DNA of 43,673 nucleotides from positions 1 to 43,673 of the IMG/VR virus record IMGVR_UViG_3300033149_001421; one strand, 5' to 3'. The notes beneath the pieces were generated by a model. It was not told where the DNA came from. It ran no database searches and saw nothing but the letters and a program-made list of their open reading frames with translations. The translations under genes and the position numbers were made by a program. Source of the stretch: a virus. Below are positions 1 through 8,234 of the stretch, in pieces (positions within the stretch are counted from its first letter, which is position 1; each line of letters starts with the position of its first letter).

Positions 1-63
1 GGTGGCGCAGCGTGCGAAAAGACGCTAGTTAATGCAATGAAAACAGGCGGTTGTCAGAAATGA
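1..63 (+). CDS. partial C-terminal end of an unidentified gene
   Basis: The first reading frame is open from base 1 to a TGA at 61-63, giving 20 residues that include two cysteines. Its stop overlaps the ATG of the small terminase gene (ATGA), the same coupling used throughout this genome. That suggests the true end of a gene that begins before the window. The only in-frame ATG inside the window (position 37) would leave eight codons. The product cannot be identified. If the window is a circular genome opened here, this frame should continue from the other end of the window, but no ATG, GTG or TTG is found in that frame across the junction before a stop. Confidence 0.35.
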   Translation, partial: GGAACEKTLVNAMKTGGCQK

Positions 64-779
64 AAAAACCCCTTAAAAATAAGGCTGAAAAGCCTGTGAA
101 GAAATCTACTAAAAAAGTAACTACTTCTAGTAAGAAAAAACCATTAGCTAAAAAGAAAAAAGCTAAGAAAAAAGCTAAAAAGAAAACTACGAAGAAAGCA
201 ATGATACCAGATGGCTGGTTGTCTATGTCTGAGTTTTGCGACATCATAAAAGCTTCTCCTTCCGGAGTCCGATACGCTTGTACAAGAGGCCGGATAACTT
301 CCTGTAAAAAGTATGGCATTAAAGGGAGGTATTTCGATCCGATAGCTGCCCCAAAAGAGTGGGAAGAGAACGTAGATCATATTCAAAGAGCAAAAAACAA
401 CAAAGTTAGGAGTGATCCGAGTGATCCAGAGACTCTTAAAAAATATTTAGAGCAAAAGAAAGAAGAGATTGCGCATTTTTCTAAGATGGATTTCGATAAA
501 ATTACATCTACAGAAGCAGAGCGAAGAGAAAAAGTTTATAAAGCTAAACTTGCAGAGATAAAATTCTTAGAGCAATCGGGAAAACTAATTGAACTAGAGC
601 TAATAAAATCTGAATGGTTTGAGCTGGTAAGAAAGGTACGCGATTCATTAGAAACTATACCCGCTAGGTTGGCTCCCGAGTTAGCTTCCGAAACTAACTC
701 CCATAAAATAGAAAGGCGAATAGTTAAAGAGATAAACGATAGCTTACAAAAATTGGTGGACGAAAATGCTAGCAGATAA
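60..779 (+). CDS. terminase small subunit, with lysine-rich N-terminal tail
   Basis: About 239 residues, directly upstream of and overlapping the large terminase gene, which is the usual place for the DNA-recognising small subunit. The first 50 or so residues are almost only K, A, T and S, resembling a histone H1 tail. A putative helix-turn-helix segment follows (around residues 50-95, with 'MSEFCDIIKASPSGVRYAC'), then a long charged helical region. I chose ATG 60 rather than the upstream TTG 51 because the purine-rich AGGCGG at 45-50 is too close to the TTG. The lysine tail is unusual for this family and could add non-specific DNA affinity. The assignment rests on position plus the HTH-like segment, not on a strong family signature. 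Confidence 0.7.
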   Translation: MKKPLKNKAEKPVKKSTKKVTTSSKKKPLAKKKKAKKKAKKKTTKKAMIPDGWLSMSEFCDIIKASPSGVRYACTRGRITSCKKYGIKGRYFDPIAAPKEWEENVDHIQRAKNNKVRSDPSDPETLKKYLEQKKEEIAHFSKMDFDKITSTEAERREKVYKAKLAEIKFLEQSGKLIELELIKSEWFELVRKVRDSLETIPARLAPELASETNSHKIERRIVKEINDSLQKLVDENASR

Positions 780-2712
780 AAAACTATTGCACGAATCTTT
801 CTTTAACGGGTTGGCTCCTGATCCAATACTTACAGTTAGCGAGTGGTCTGATAAATATAGAATGCTATCTAGGGTATCGAGTGCAGAGCCTGGTAAGTGG
901 CGTACTAAAAGAACTCCATATTTAAAAGATATAATGGATGATTTATCCACGAGTTCTCCTATCCAGGAAGTTATTTTTCAAAAAGGCGCGCAGATCGGAG
1001 CGACTGAGCTTGGCAATAATTGGATTGGCTACATCATGGATCATGCGCCTGGGCCTATACTTTCTGTAATGCCAAGGGAGGAAGATGCGAAGAAAAATTC
1101 TAAGATAAGAATTACTCCAATGATAGAAGCTAGTGAGCGTTTATCTTTGTTAGTCAGCAATCCTAAAACAAAAGCAAAAGACTCTGGCAATACTATTTTA
1201 CAAAAAGACTTCCCCGGTGGCGTTCTATATATGACAGGAGCTAATAGCTCTGCCGGTTTAAGATCTATGCCAGTAAGATATTTATTCCTAGACGAGTGCG
1301 ATGAATACCCTGGCGACTTGGAAGGTCAGGGGGATGCAGTTATTTTAGCTAAAAAAAGAACTGCTACTTTCTCTTCTAAGAAAAAAATATTTATGCCATC
1401 CACTCCTACTGTAGAAGGCAGATCTCGAATAGCTTCTGCTTTTTTAGCGACTAATCAAAAATATTTTTTCGTTCCATGCCCTACGTGTGGCGCTATGCAG
1501 ACTTTAGAATGGGGAAACTTAAAATGGGACTGGGGGCATTTATCAACAGTACATTACGAATGCAACGAGAACGGTTGTGAGATAAAGAACTGGCAAAAAA
1601 CAAAGATGCTAGAGGGTGGCGAGTGGCGAGCGACTAAAGAAGGAAAGAGTGAAGTAGTAAACGGATACCATTTAAACTCTATGTACTCCCCGGTTGGCTG
1701 GTTTTCGTGGGAAGAAATGGTAGCGGAGTGGGAAGAAGCGCGTAATGAAAAAAATAATGAAAAATTAAAAACTTTTGTAAATACAAACTTAGGAGAAACG
1801 TGGAAAGATGCGGGCGAAGCTCCTGACTGGAAAAGATTGTACGAAAGAAAAGATGAATACAAAACAAATACTTTACCAGATGGCGTATGTTTTATTACGG
1901 CTGGAGTCGATGTCCAGGAAGATAGATTGGAAGTTGAGATAGTTGGCTGGGGTAGAAATAAAAGATCTTGGTCATTGGATTTCAGAGTTTTACTTGGCGA
2001 CACTAGTGATTTAGAAGGAAACGCATGGACACAACTAGATGATCTAGTATATGAATCGTGGGTTACACAAGGCGGAGCGGATTTACCTTTAAAAATGATG
2101 GCGGTTGACTCTGGTTATAGAACCCAAACGGTCTATAGTTGGTGTAGAAAATACCCTTTAGCTAAAGTAATAGCTGTAAAAGGATCGGATGCGCAATCCA
2201 CTATTATTAGCGAGCCAAGATCAGTAGATGTTAAGCTTTCTCATAAGAGAAAAAAGATAAGAAGGGGACTTAAACTTTTTACTCTAGGTACATCTGTGGC
2301 TAAGAGTGAGCTATATGGTTGGCTAAGAATGCCTGCTCCAGAACCTAAAGAGGATGGGGAAGAAATGATTTACCCATACGGCTTTTGTCATTTTCCTGAG
2401 AACTACGGGGAAGAGCATTTTAAAAGACTTACATCAGAAGAAATGCAGACAACTTTCCTTCGTGGATTTAAAAAAGTGGTGTGGGTTAAAGCTAACAATG
2501 ATAGAAACGAGCAACTAGATTGCCGTATATATGCGCGAGCTGCTGCTGCAATAATAGGAATGGACAGATACAGAGATCCGCAATGGACTAGACTAGAGAT
2601 GGAAGCGCGTGTAAGTTTAGAGAAGCAAGCTAATAAAGAAGGGCAGCCTTCTGCTGAAAAAATAAAAGTTAAACATGGTAAACTTAAACGAAGAAAATCC
2701 AGATTTACATAA
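766..2712 (+). CDS. terminase large subunit (GpA family)
   Basis: 648 residues, normal for the lambda GpA-type family (Phage_GPA). It packages DNA: an N-terminal ATPase drives translocation and a C-terminal nuclease cuts the concatemer. Visible signs are a family-type Walker A region (KGAQIGATELGNN), a Walker B segment (YLFLDECDEYP), a CxxC zinc-binding region near PCPTCG, and an acidic nuclease strand (AGVDVQEDRLEVEIVGW). The gene overlaps the end of the small subunit by 14 bases, implying coupled translation. Lysine-rich C-terminus. The family call is firm; the packaging mode (cos or headful) cannot be read from this window. Confidence 0.93.
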   Translation: MLADKKLLHESFFNGLAPDPILTVSEWSDKYRMLSRVSSAEPGKWRTKRTPYLKDIMDDLSTSSPIQEVIFQKGAQIGATELGNNWIGYIMDHAPGPILSVMPREEDAKKNSKIRITPMIEASERLSLLVSNPKTKAKDSGNTILQKDFPGGVLYMTGANSSAGLRSMPVRYLFLDECDEYPGDLEGQGDAVILAKKRTATFSSKKKIFMPSTPTVEGRSRIASAFLATNQKYFFVPCPTCGAMQTLEWGNLKWDWGHLSTVHYECNENGCEIKNWQKTKMLEGGEWRATKEGKSEVVNGYHLNSMYSPVGWFSWEEMVAEWEEARNEKNNEKLKTFVNTNLGETWKDAGEAPDWKRLYERKDEYKTNTLPDGVCFITAGVDVQEDRLEVEIVGWGRNKRSWSLDFRVLLGDTSDLEGNAWTQLDDLVYESWVTQGGADLPLKMMAVDSGYRTQTVYSWCRKYPLAKVIAVKGSDAQSTIISEPRSVDVKLSHKRKKIRRGLKLFTLGTSVAKSELYGWLRMPAPEPKEDGEEMIYPYGFCHFPENYGEEHFKRLTSEEMQTTFLRGFKKVVWVKANNDRNEQLDCRIYARAAAAIIGMDRYRDPQWTRLEMEARVSLEKQANKEGQPSAEKIKVKHGKLKRRKSRFT

Positions 2713-2721
2713 AGGTATGAC

Positions 2722-2922
2722 ATGGCTTTTACACAAGATGATCTTACAGCAATAGAAGAAGCGATAGCTTCCGGGGCTTTAGAAGTTGAGTATAACGATA
2801 GAAAAGTTAAGTACAGAAGTATAAATGAGCTTTTAAAGGCTAGAGATTTAATACAAAAAAAGCTAGGTTTAACTAAACGAAGCGCAAGAGTACTTTGCAA
2901 CGCTAAAAAAGGAACATGCTAA
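2722..2922 (+). CDS. gpW-like head-tail joining protein
   Basis: 66 residues, lying between the large terminase and the portal, exactly where lambda gpW lies. gpW completes filled heads and provides the surface for tail joining. The sequence has the expected small two-helix layout: an N-terminal helix (EDLTAIEEAIASG-like), a short beta hairpin segment (LEVEYNDRKVKYRS), then a second helix starting INELLKARDLIQ. The C-terminus is basic and has two cysteines. The call is from size, position and pattern. Confidence 0.75.
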   Translation: MAFTQDDLTAIEEAIASGALEVEYNDRKVKYRSINELLKARDLIQKKLGLTKRSARVLCNAKKGTC

Positions 2923-2923
2923 C

Positions 2924-4435
2924 GTGGCTAAAAAGAAAAGAAAATTTAAAGCGAGCTTGATAGATAACGTCGTAGGCGTATTTTCTCCTAGAGCTAAAGT
3001 AAAACGTTTAAAATACAAAGCCATTAGCGCAGGTATTAAAAGAAAATACGAAGGAGCGGACTCTGGGCGTAGAACTGAAGGGTGGATAACACACGGAAAC
3101 TCTTCTAATGCAGAGATACAAGCGGCTCTACCTAAACTAAGAAACCGCTCTAGGGATCTTATAAGAAATAACCCCTATGCTAAAAATGGGGTAAGGCTTA
3201 TAGCTAATAGTACTATAGGCAAAGGTATAATGACTCAGTTAAAGCTTGACGATAGTAAAGAGATAAGCGTTAGAGAGCAGAAATTAAATGAAGTATATAA
3301 AGCTTGGAGCAGGACAACAGCTTGCGACTTTGAAGGGAGAAAAACATTAGCAGCTATACAAAGGCTGGTAATGAAATCAATAGTAGAAAGCGGCGAATCT
3401 ATTATTCGCTATAGAAGAGAAGGTGTAAGAAAACAAAGATATAAAGGAAAAACGTACACCGTTCCTGCTTTCTCTTTGCAAGTATTGGAGTCTGATTTCT
3501 TAAGATCTGATTCACTTCCTATTAAACTAGATAACGGAAACACTATAAAACAAGGTATAGAGTTCGATTCACAAGGGAAAATCTTAAGCTACCATCTATA
3601 CCAAGATCATCCAGGTGATATAGGGCTTTTTTCAGGTGCGAGACAAAAAACTATTGAAGTTCCTGCGGAAGAAATACTACACGTATACAACGAAGAAAGA
3701 GCCGGTCAGCTAAGAGGTATCCCGTGGCTACACCCTGTTATGCTTCGTTTAAGAGACTTCGATCTTTTTGAAGATGCTACTTTAAAAAGGCAGCAATGCG
3801 CCGCCATGTTTGTAGCTTTCGTTCACGATAACGAAGGGCTGGACGAGCTGGAAGAAGAGAAAGAAGAGATTGCGCTTGGCGAAAAGATGGAACCAGGCTT
3901 AATAGAGTTATTGCCAACAGGCAAAAATGTTACTCTATCAAAACCACCGGGGGCGGAAGGCTACGAGCCTTATACTTCAGTGGTATTGCATTCAATAGCT
4001 ACAGGCTTAGGAGTGACTTACAGCGCTCTAACTGGTAATTTAAAAGAAGTAAACTTTTCAAGTGGCCGAATGGGTTGGCTTGAGATGCAAAGAAATATTG
4101 ATGCTTGGCGAGCTGAATTAATTATTGATCAATTTATGTCACCGATGACTGAAAAATTCATAGATGAAGCGGAACTAGTCGGCGCTCCAAGTCAAGGGGC
4201 AAGATCAGTGTTTACCCCACCAAAAAGGGAGATGATAGATCCAACTAAAGAAGTGGAAGCATTGCAGACTTCAGTACGTAGTGGCTTTAAAACCTTAAGC
4301 TCTGCTATAAAGGAAGCCGGTGAAGATCCAGATACCCACTTTAAGGAACTAGCATCAGATAACGAAATATTAGATAGTTTAAAGTTGACCCTAGACAGCG
4401 ATGCCAGAACAGTGCAGACTGAAGGTGTGGAATAA
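2924..4435 (+). CDS. portal protein (lambda gpB type)
   Basis: 503 residues, typical for the lambda-type portal family. It forms the dodecameric ring through which DNA enters the head and to which the tail attaches. Family-typical stretches include the N-terminal RNNPYAKNGVRLIANS segment, the central 'RAGQLRGIPWLHPVML' region and the C-terminal VNFSSGRMGWLEMQRN region. It starts with GTG at 2924, two bases after the gpW stop, with a GGA-containing ribosome site about ten bases upstream. The first 25 residues are very basic. A 71-base gap follows before the capsid gene. Confidence 0.9.
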   Translation: MAKKKRKFKASLIDNVVGVFSPRAKVKRLKYKAISAGIKRKYEGADSGRRTEGWITHGNSSNAEIQAALPKLRNRSRDLIRNNPYAKNGVRLIANSTIGKGIMTQLKLDDSKEISVREQKLNEVYKAWSRTTACDFEGRKTLAAIQRLVMKSIVESGESIIRYRREGVRKQRYKGKTYTVPAFSLQVLESDFLRSDSLPIKLDNGNTIKQGIEFDSQGKILSYHLYQDHPGDIGLFSGARQKTIEVPAEEILHVYNEERAGQLRGIPWLHPVMLRLRDFDLFEDATLKRQQCAAMFVAFVHDNEGLDELEEEKEEIALGEKMEPGLIELLPTGKNVTLSKPPGAEGYEPYTSVVLHSIATGLGVTYSALTGNLKEVNFSSGRMGWLEMQRNIDAWRAELIIDQFMSPMTEKFIDEAELVGAPSQGARSVFTPPKREMIDPTKEVEALQTSVRSGFKTLSSAIKEAGEDPDTHFKELASDNEILDSLKLTLDSDARTVQTEGVE

Positions 4436-4506
4436 TTTCTGCTTTACTTTTTGAGATATTTAATGCTAAGAAAATTACAGAGTAATTATTTATAAAAGGT
4501 GACACT

Positions 4507-6606
4507 TTGGCAAAAAGAACTATTTCGCTTCCAACTATGACGCGCATGGCCCCCGTTGTTCCTTCTTCTGTGAATGTAGAAGAAAGAACTTTCGATATTG
4601 TTTGGACAACAGGAGCAAGAGTTCGTAGGGATTCGTACTGGGATGGCCCTTTTTACGAAGAGCTAGGTATTAAGAAATCTGAAGTTAGAATGGGCAGACT
4701 TAAAAATGGCGCTCCATTCCTAGATAACCATGGATTTACAGAAGCCCGTGGCGTTAAGCAAGTTCTAGGTGTCCATACAGAAGCTAAGTTAACTTCCGGT
4801 AAAGAAGGAACTGCTACTATAAAGCTTTCTAAGCGTGCAGTGGCGGACGGCATTCTAGATGATATCGCTGATGGCATCCTTCGCAATGTATCTGTTGGAT
4901 ACGACATCCATGCTATGAGAAAAGTAGGCGAGCAAGATGGCGTCCCTATTTTTAGAATCACAGACTGGGAACCTATCGAAAATTCGTTAGTTCCTGCGGG
5001 CGCTGATGATTTAGCTATGGTAAGAAATAAAAAAGCTGCCACACGAGAAATAGAAATAGAAGGGTTTGAAGACGAAACCCCAGCTACTACAACAGATCCC
5101 GAGCCTGATGCGGCTCGCTCTAATCCAGATATTGACAATAAGCCTATTAAGACAGACAATAATAGGGATAACCAACCTACGGGAGAACCACAGATGACAC
5201 CAGAAGAAATAGAAGCAAAGCGAAAAAAAGCGGCGGACGAGAAAGCGGAAGTAGCAAAAGTAGCTAGAGCAACGGAAAAGAAAAGAATTTCTGATATTCG
5301 TTCTACTGTTTCTAAAGCTGGTTTGGATATTAAATTAGCGGATACTTATATCGAAGATGATAAATCTATTGATGAAGTTCGTGAATTGGTTATTGATGCT
5401 TTACACGAAAAAGATAAGAAGCCAGAACAACAAACACGATCAACAAACTCAACTGTAGAAGTTGGGGACGATCTTGCTCGTAAAGCTAGAGTTAAAGGCA
5501 TGGGGGATTCTCTTCTCCATAGATATCGCCCAACTAGCATAAAAGATCCTAAAACGGGTGCTATAAGATCTGCTTATGAGATGACAGATGAAGCTAAACC
5601 TTACGCATACAGTTCTTTAACTGATTTAGCGCGTATGTGTTTAGAAGAAAATGGCGTAAGCACTCGTGGTTTAGCTAAACATCAAATTGCAGAAAAAGCT
5701 TTACAGCTAAGAGCGTCGCACGCTATTGCTGATTTTTCTGAGATCTTAGCTAATACAGTTAACAGAACATTAAGGGACGGCTATGCGGCTGCTCCTCAAA
5801 CCTGGAGAAACTTCACTAACATCGTTTTTGTTCCTGATTTCAAAGAAATTAGCAGAACAAACCTAGGCGATGCTCCTGAATTAAGAAAAGTTCAAGAGAA
5901 TGGTGAAGTTGAGCGCGGAACATTAAGCGAAGCAGCAGAGAAATACAGAGTAGAAGAGTTCGCTCGCATTGTAGCGATTTCTAGAAAGGTTATCGTAAAT
6001 GATGACTTAAACGCTATGACTAGACTACCCGATAGAATGGGTAGAAGAGCTGCTGATCTTGAGTCGGATACAGTTTGGGATATCATCAAAGCTAACCCAT
6101 TAATGTCTGATGGACTTGCTTTATTCTCAGCAGGTCACGGAAACCTTTCAACCGCGCCAGCCGCTCCTTCAGATACAGGTCTAGGCGAAGCTCGTAAGAA
6201 TATGAGAAGGCAAGTGGGGCTAGATGGAGCAGAAATTTCTATAGTTCCTATCTGGATGTATGTTCCACCTGAGCATGAGACTGCGGCGGAGAAGCTAATT
6301 GCTTCTATCGTTCCTGACTCATCCACGAATGTTAGCCCATTCTCTTCATCTGGAAGAACGCCGCTACAGCTTGCTGTAGAGCCTCGTATTGAGACTGGCG
6401 TGAATGGCACTATCAACCAATGGTTTGAGACTTCTAGTCTTGATCAAGTGGATATGATGGAGATGGCATTTTTAGAAGGAACCGATGGCCCTCAGATGGC
6501 TACTAGAGAAGGTTTCGATGTTGCTGGTATGGAGTTAAAAATAACTCACGATCTTGGCTCAAAAGCTATTGATCATAGAGGTCTTTTCAAGAACGCCGGT
6601 ATCTAA
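4507..6606 (+). CDS. prohead protease / major capsid protein fusion
   Basis: 699 residues with three parts. Residues 1-180 resemble an HK97-type (U35) prohead protease, with a GAPFLDNHGF motif carrying the candidate catalytic histidine and a later serine-containing strand (ILRNVSVGYDI). Residues 180-310 are a charged, low-complexity and helical linker (EEIEAKRKKAADEK) that looks like a scaffold. The rest looks like a Mu gpT-like major capsid domain (AAPQTWRNFTNIVFVPDF, ESDTVWDIIKANP). Fused protease/capsid genes are a known architecture; maturation would cut the chain. It starts with TTG at 4507, four bases after AAGGTGA. No separate scaffold or capsid gene exists nearby. Confidence 0.88.
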   Translation: MAKRTISLPTMTRMAPVVPSSVNVEERTFDIVWTTGARVRRDSYWDGPFYEELGIKKSEVRMGRLKNGAPFLDNHGFTEARGVKQVLGVHTEAKLTSGKEGTATIKLSKRAVADGILDDIADGILRNVSVGYDIHAMRKVGEQDGVPIFRITDWEPIENSLVPAGADDLAMVRNKKAATREIEIEGFEDETPATTTDPEPDAARSNPDIDNKPIKTDNNRDNQPTGEPQMTPEEIEAKRKKAADEKAEVAKVARATEKKRISDIRSTVSKAGLDIKLADTYIEDDKSIDEVRELVIDALHEKDKKPEQQTRSTNSTVEVGDDLARKARVKGMGDSLLHRYRPTSIKDPKTGAIRSAYEMTDEAKPYAYSSLTDLARMCLEENGVSTRGLAKHQIAEKALQLRASHAIADFSEILANTVNRTLRDGYAAAPQTWRNFTNIVFVPDFKEISRTNLGDAPELRKVQENGEVERGTLSEAAEKYRVEEFARIVAISRKVIVNDDLNAMTRLPDRMGRRAADLESDTVWDIIKANPLMSDGLALFSAGHGNLSTAPAAPSDTGLGEARKNMRRQVGLDGAEISIVPIWMYVPPEHETAAEKLIASIVPDSSTNVSPFSSSGRTPLQLAVEPRIETGVNGTINQWFETSSLDQVDMMEMAFLEGTDGPQMATREGFDVAGMELKITHDLGSKAIDHRGLFKNAGI

Positions 6607-6624
6607 TTTAATTTATAAGTAATA

Positions 6625-6641
6625 TCCGTCTAATAGGCGGA
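6625..6641 (+). other. intergenic hairpin between capsid and decoration genes
   Basis: TCCGTCT and AGGCGGA can form a 7-bp stem (one G-U pair) around a 3-base loop, 19 bases after the capsid stop. There is no T-run after it, so it is not a standard terminator. It could be an RNA-processing or stability element that helps set capsid versus decoration protein levels; that is inference. Confidence 0.4.
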
Positions 6642-6669
6642 CTTCCATATGAGCTAGGAGCTTTTTAAG

Positions 6670-6996
6670 ATGAAAAATTTCGTAAAACCAGGAAATATTC
6701 TAGAGTTTATCGCTACTGCTGATGTAGAAAGCGGCGAAGCTGTTTTAGTAGGAGCTAACCTTTTCGGGTACTCAGCTAATAAAACTTTAACTGGGGAAAA
6801 AGGTTCTCTAGTTGTAGAAGGCGAAGTGGACGTACCTAAGTTAGCTGCGGACAACATGGCTGTAGGCGCTAGTGTAAACTTCAATAGTGCAACCGGAGAA
6901 GTCCAGTTAGCTACTAGTACTAAAGATGGCGTCGGCCTTGTAACTGTGGCAGCAGCAGCAGCAACAACCGATGTTAGAATTAAGCTTACTCTTTAA
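6670..6996 (+). CDS. capsid decoration protein (DUF2190-like)
   Basis: 108 residues, immediately after the capsid fusion gene. The sequence shows the DUF2190 pattern: an N-terminal beta strand with a G-x-I-x-x-x-x-A motif (GNILEFIATADVESGEAVLVG), a central 'GSLVVEGEVDVPK' strand, and a small-residue loop ending in an alanine run before the last strand. Members of this family are head cement or decoration proteins that bind the outside of the capsid. The ribosome site is AGGAG. The product is small, acidic and probably abundant. Confidence 0.8.
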   Translation: MKNFVKPGNILEFIATADVESGEAVLVGANLFGYSANKTLTGEKGSLVVEGEVDVPKLAADNMAVGASVNFNSATGEVQLATSTKDGVGLVTVAAAAATTDVRIKLTL

Positions 6997-7013
6997 ATAG
7001 AAAAGGTTTGATC

Positions 7014-7346
7014 ATGGCCCGATCGCCGTTTTCTAAATTAGCGGATAAAGCTTTTAAACCTATCCGCGACACATTTAATACACCTATAGAATGGCTCCCT
7101 AAATCTGGGGGCCGCTATAGTTTTCTGGGTATATTCGATGACATAACGGAGATGATAGATCCTGACACTGAAGTTTTAGTATCAAGTAATTTATTTTCTT
7201 TAGGTTTTAGGTTTCTAGATCTCCCTTCTGCTCCGGTTGTCGGGGATAAAGCCATTATAAACGATAAAAAATATCGTGTAATAGAAGTAAAAGAAGATGG
7301 CGTGGAAGATGTTAGTGGCGTTCTAATAATGCATAAGGTGAGCTAA
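7014..7346 (+). CDS. head-tail connector protein (FII-like or Mu gp36 position)
   Basis: 111 residues. ATG 7014 was chosen over an in-frame TTG at 7008 because AAAAGG ends only 1 base before the TTG but 7 bases before the ATG. The pattern (strand-rich, a GDKAIINDKKYRVIEV hairpin near the C-terminus) fits small head-tail attachment proteins that sit under the portal. It occupies the Mu gp35/36 position between head genes and the gp37-like gene. The stop codon overlaps the next ATG. The exact family is uncertain. Confidence 0.55.
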   Translation: MARSPFSKLADKAFKPIRDTFNTPIEWLPKSGGRYSFLGIFDDITEMIDPDTEVLVSSNLFSLGFRFLDLPSAPVVGDKAIINDKKYRVIEVKEDGVEDVSGVLIMHKVS

Positions 7347-7945
7347 TGGCTGTTTCTGTAATACCTATAAAAACCAGAAAAGCTATAAGAAAGAAAATAG
7401 TTTCCATCTTAAAAGGTAAAACTGATGTGGGGGATAAAGTTTTTCCTAATGCATCTGTCCCCCAAGGTGAGCAAAACTTGCCTGTTATCCTAGTTTACCC
7501 CAGAACAGAACCAGCCGAATTATATGCAGAGTCCCCAAGGGAACTTAAGCGGGAACCTTTATTTTCTATAGAAATAGTAGCATCAGGCCCGGAAGTTGAT
7601 GAAGACGGTAATCCTCCTGAAGATAAAAAAGAACTAGAAGATATACTGGATGATATCGCCGAACAAGTGGAAAAGGCTATGTCAAAGGATGAAACTTTTG
7701 GCGGGGTATGTGATGACAGTATTTTAACGAGTACAGATTTCGAGTTTGACGGGGGTGGCGGACTTCCTATAGGATCAGCTAGGCTGCAATACACAGTTAC
7801 ATACTACAGAAGATCCCCTGACACTATCGAGGATCAACTAGGCAAGCTTCCTGATCATACAGGAGCGGATACCGAGTGGCATACTGGGGATGAAGATCCT
7901 GATACAAGAGAAGCAAAAGACACTATTGCTGTAACCCAAGATTAG
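7346..7945 (+). CDS. tail terminator/completion protein (Mu gp37 position)
   Basis: 199 residues, starting in an overlap with the connector gene. It has an N-terminal basic helix (KTRKAIRKKIVSILKG), a 'PVILVYPRTEPAELY' strand, and a helix DILDDIAEQVEKAM, matching the general layout of minor tail, gpU and gp37-like proteins that cap the tail tube. The last 40 residues are very acidic (D, E and T). Position two genes before the sheath, as Mu gp37, supports the role; no decisive motif was seen. Confidence 0.5.
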   Translation: MAVSVIPIKTRKAIRKKIVSILKGKTDVGDKVFPNASVPQGEQNLPVILVYPRTEPAELYAESPRELKREPLFSIEIVASGPEVDEDGNPPEDKKELEDILDDIAEQVEKAMSKDETFGGVCDDSILTSTDFEFDGGGGLPIGSARLQYTVTYYRRSPDTIEDQLGKLPDHTGADTEWHTGDEDPDTREAKDTIAVTQD

Positions 7946-7960
7946 AGGTAGGATTATACT

Positions 7961-8218
7961 ATGAAACACGCGCATAACGACATGAGAATAGAAATTAAAA
8001 ACTCTTTTATGAATCCACGGACGAATTCCATGGCTAAAAAAGGAGAAATTTTTAATGTTCCTAAGAATCAGTTTTGGTTAAGAAGATTAGCTGAAGAAGA
8101 TATTGAAAAAACAAAAAAAGATAAAACCGAAAAGCGCGAAGAAGTAAAAACGAATTCAAAGGAAGTGGGTAAGCCAGCTAGAGCAGGCGTACCTAAAACC
8201 AGTACACCAAAAAAATAA
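7961..8218 (+). CDS. DUF2635 family protein (Mu gp38-like)
   Basis: 85 residues. The central segment GEIFNVPKNQFWLRRLAEEDIE carries the DUF2635 signature (VP..xFWLRRL..GD) found in Mu gp38, which always lies just before the sheath gene, as here. The function of the family is unknown. The last 40 residues are an added lysine-rich tail absent from the short Mu protein. The ATG at 7982 is an alternative start; ATG 7961 has the better GAGGTAGGA ribosome site. Confidence 0.75.
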   Translation: MKHAHNDMRIEIKNSFMNPRTNSMAKKGEIFNVPKNQFWLRRLAEEDIEKTKKDKTEKREEVKTNSKEVGKPARAGVPKTSTPKK

Positions 8219-8234
8219 TTAGAGGTAAAAAAGC

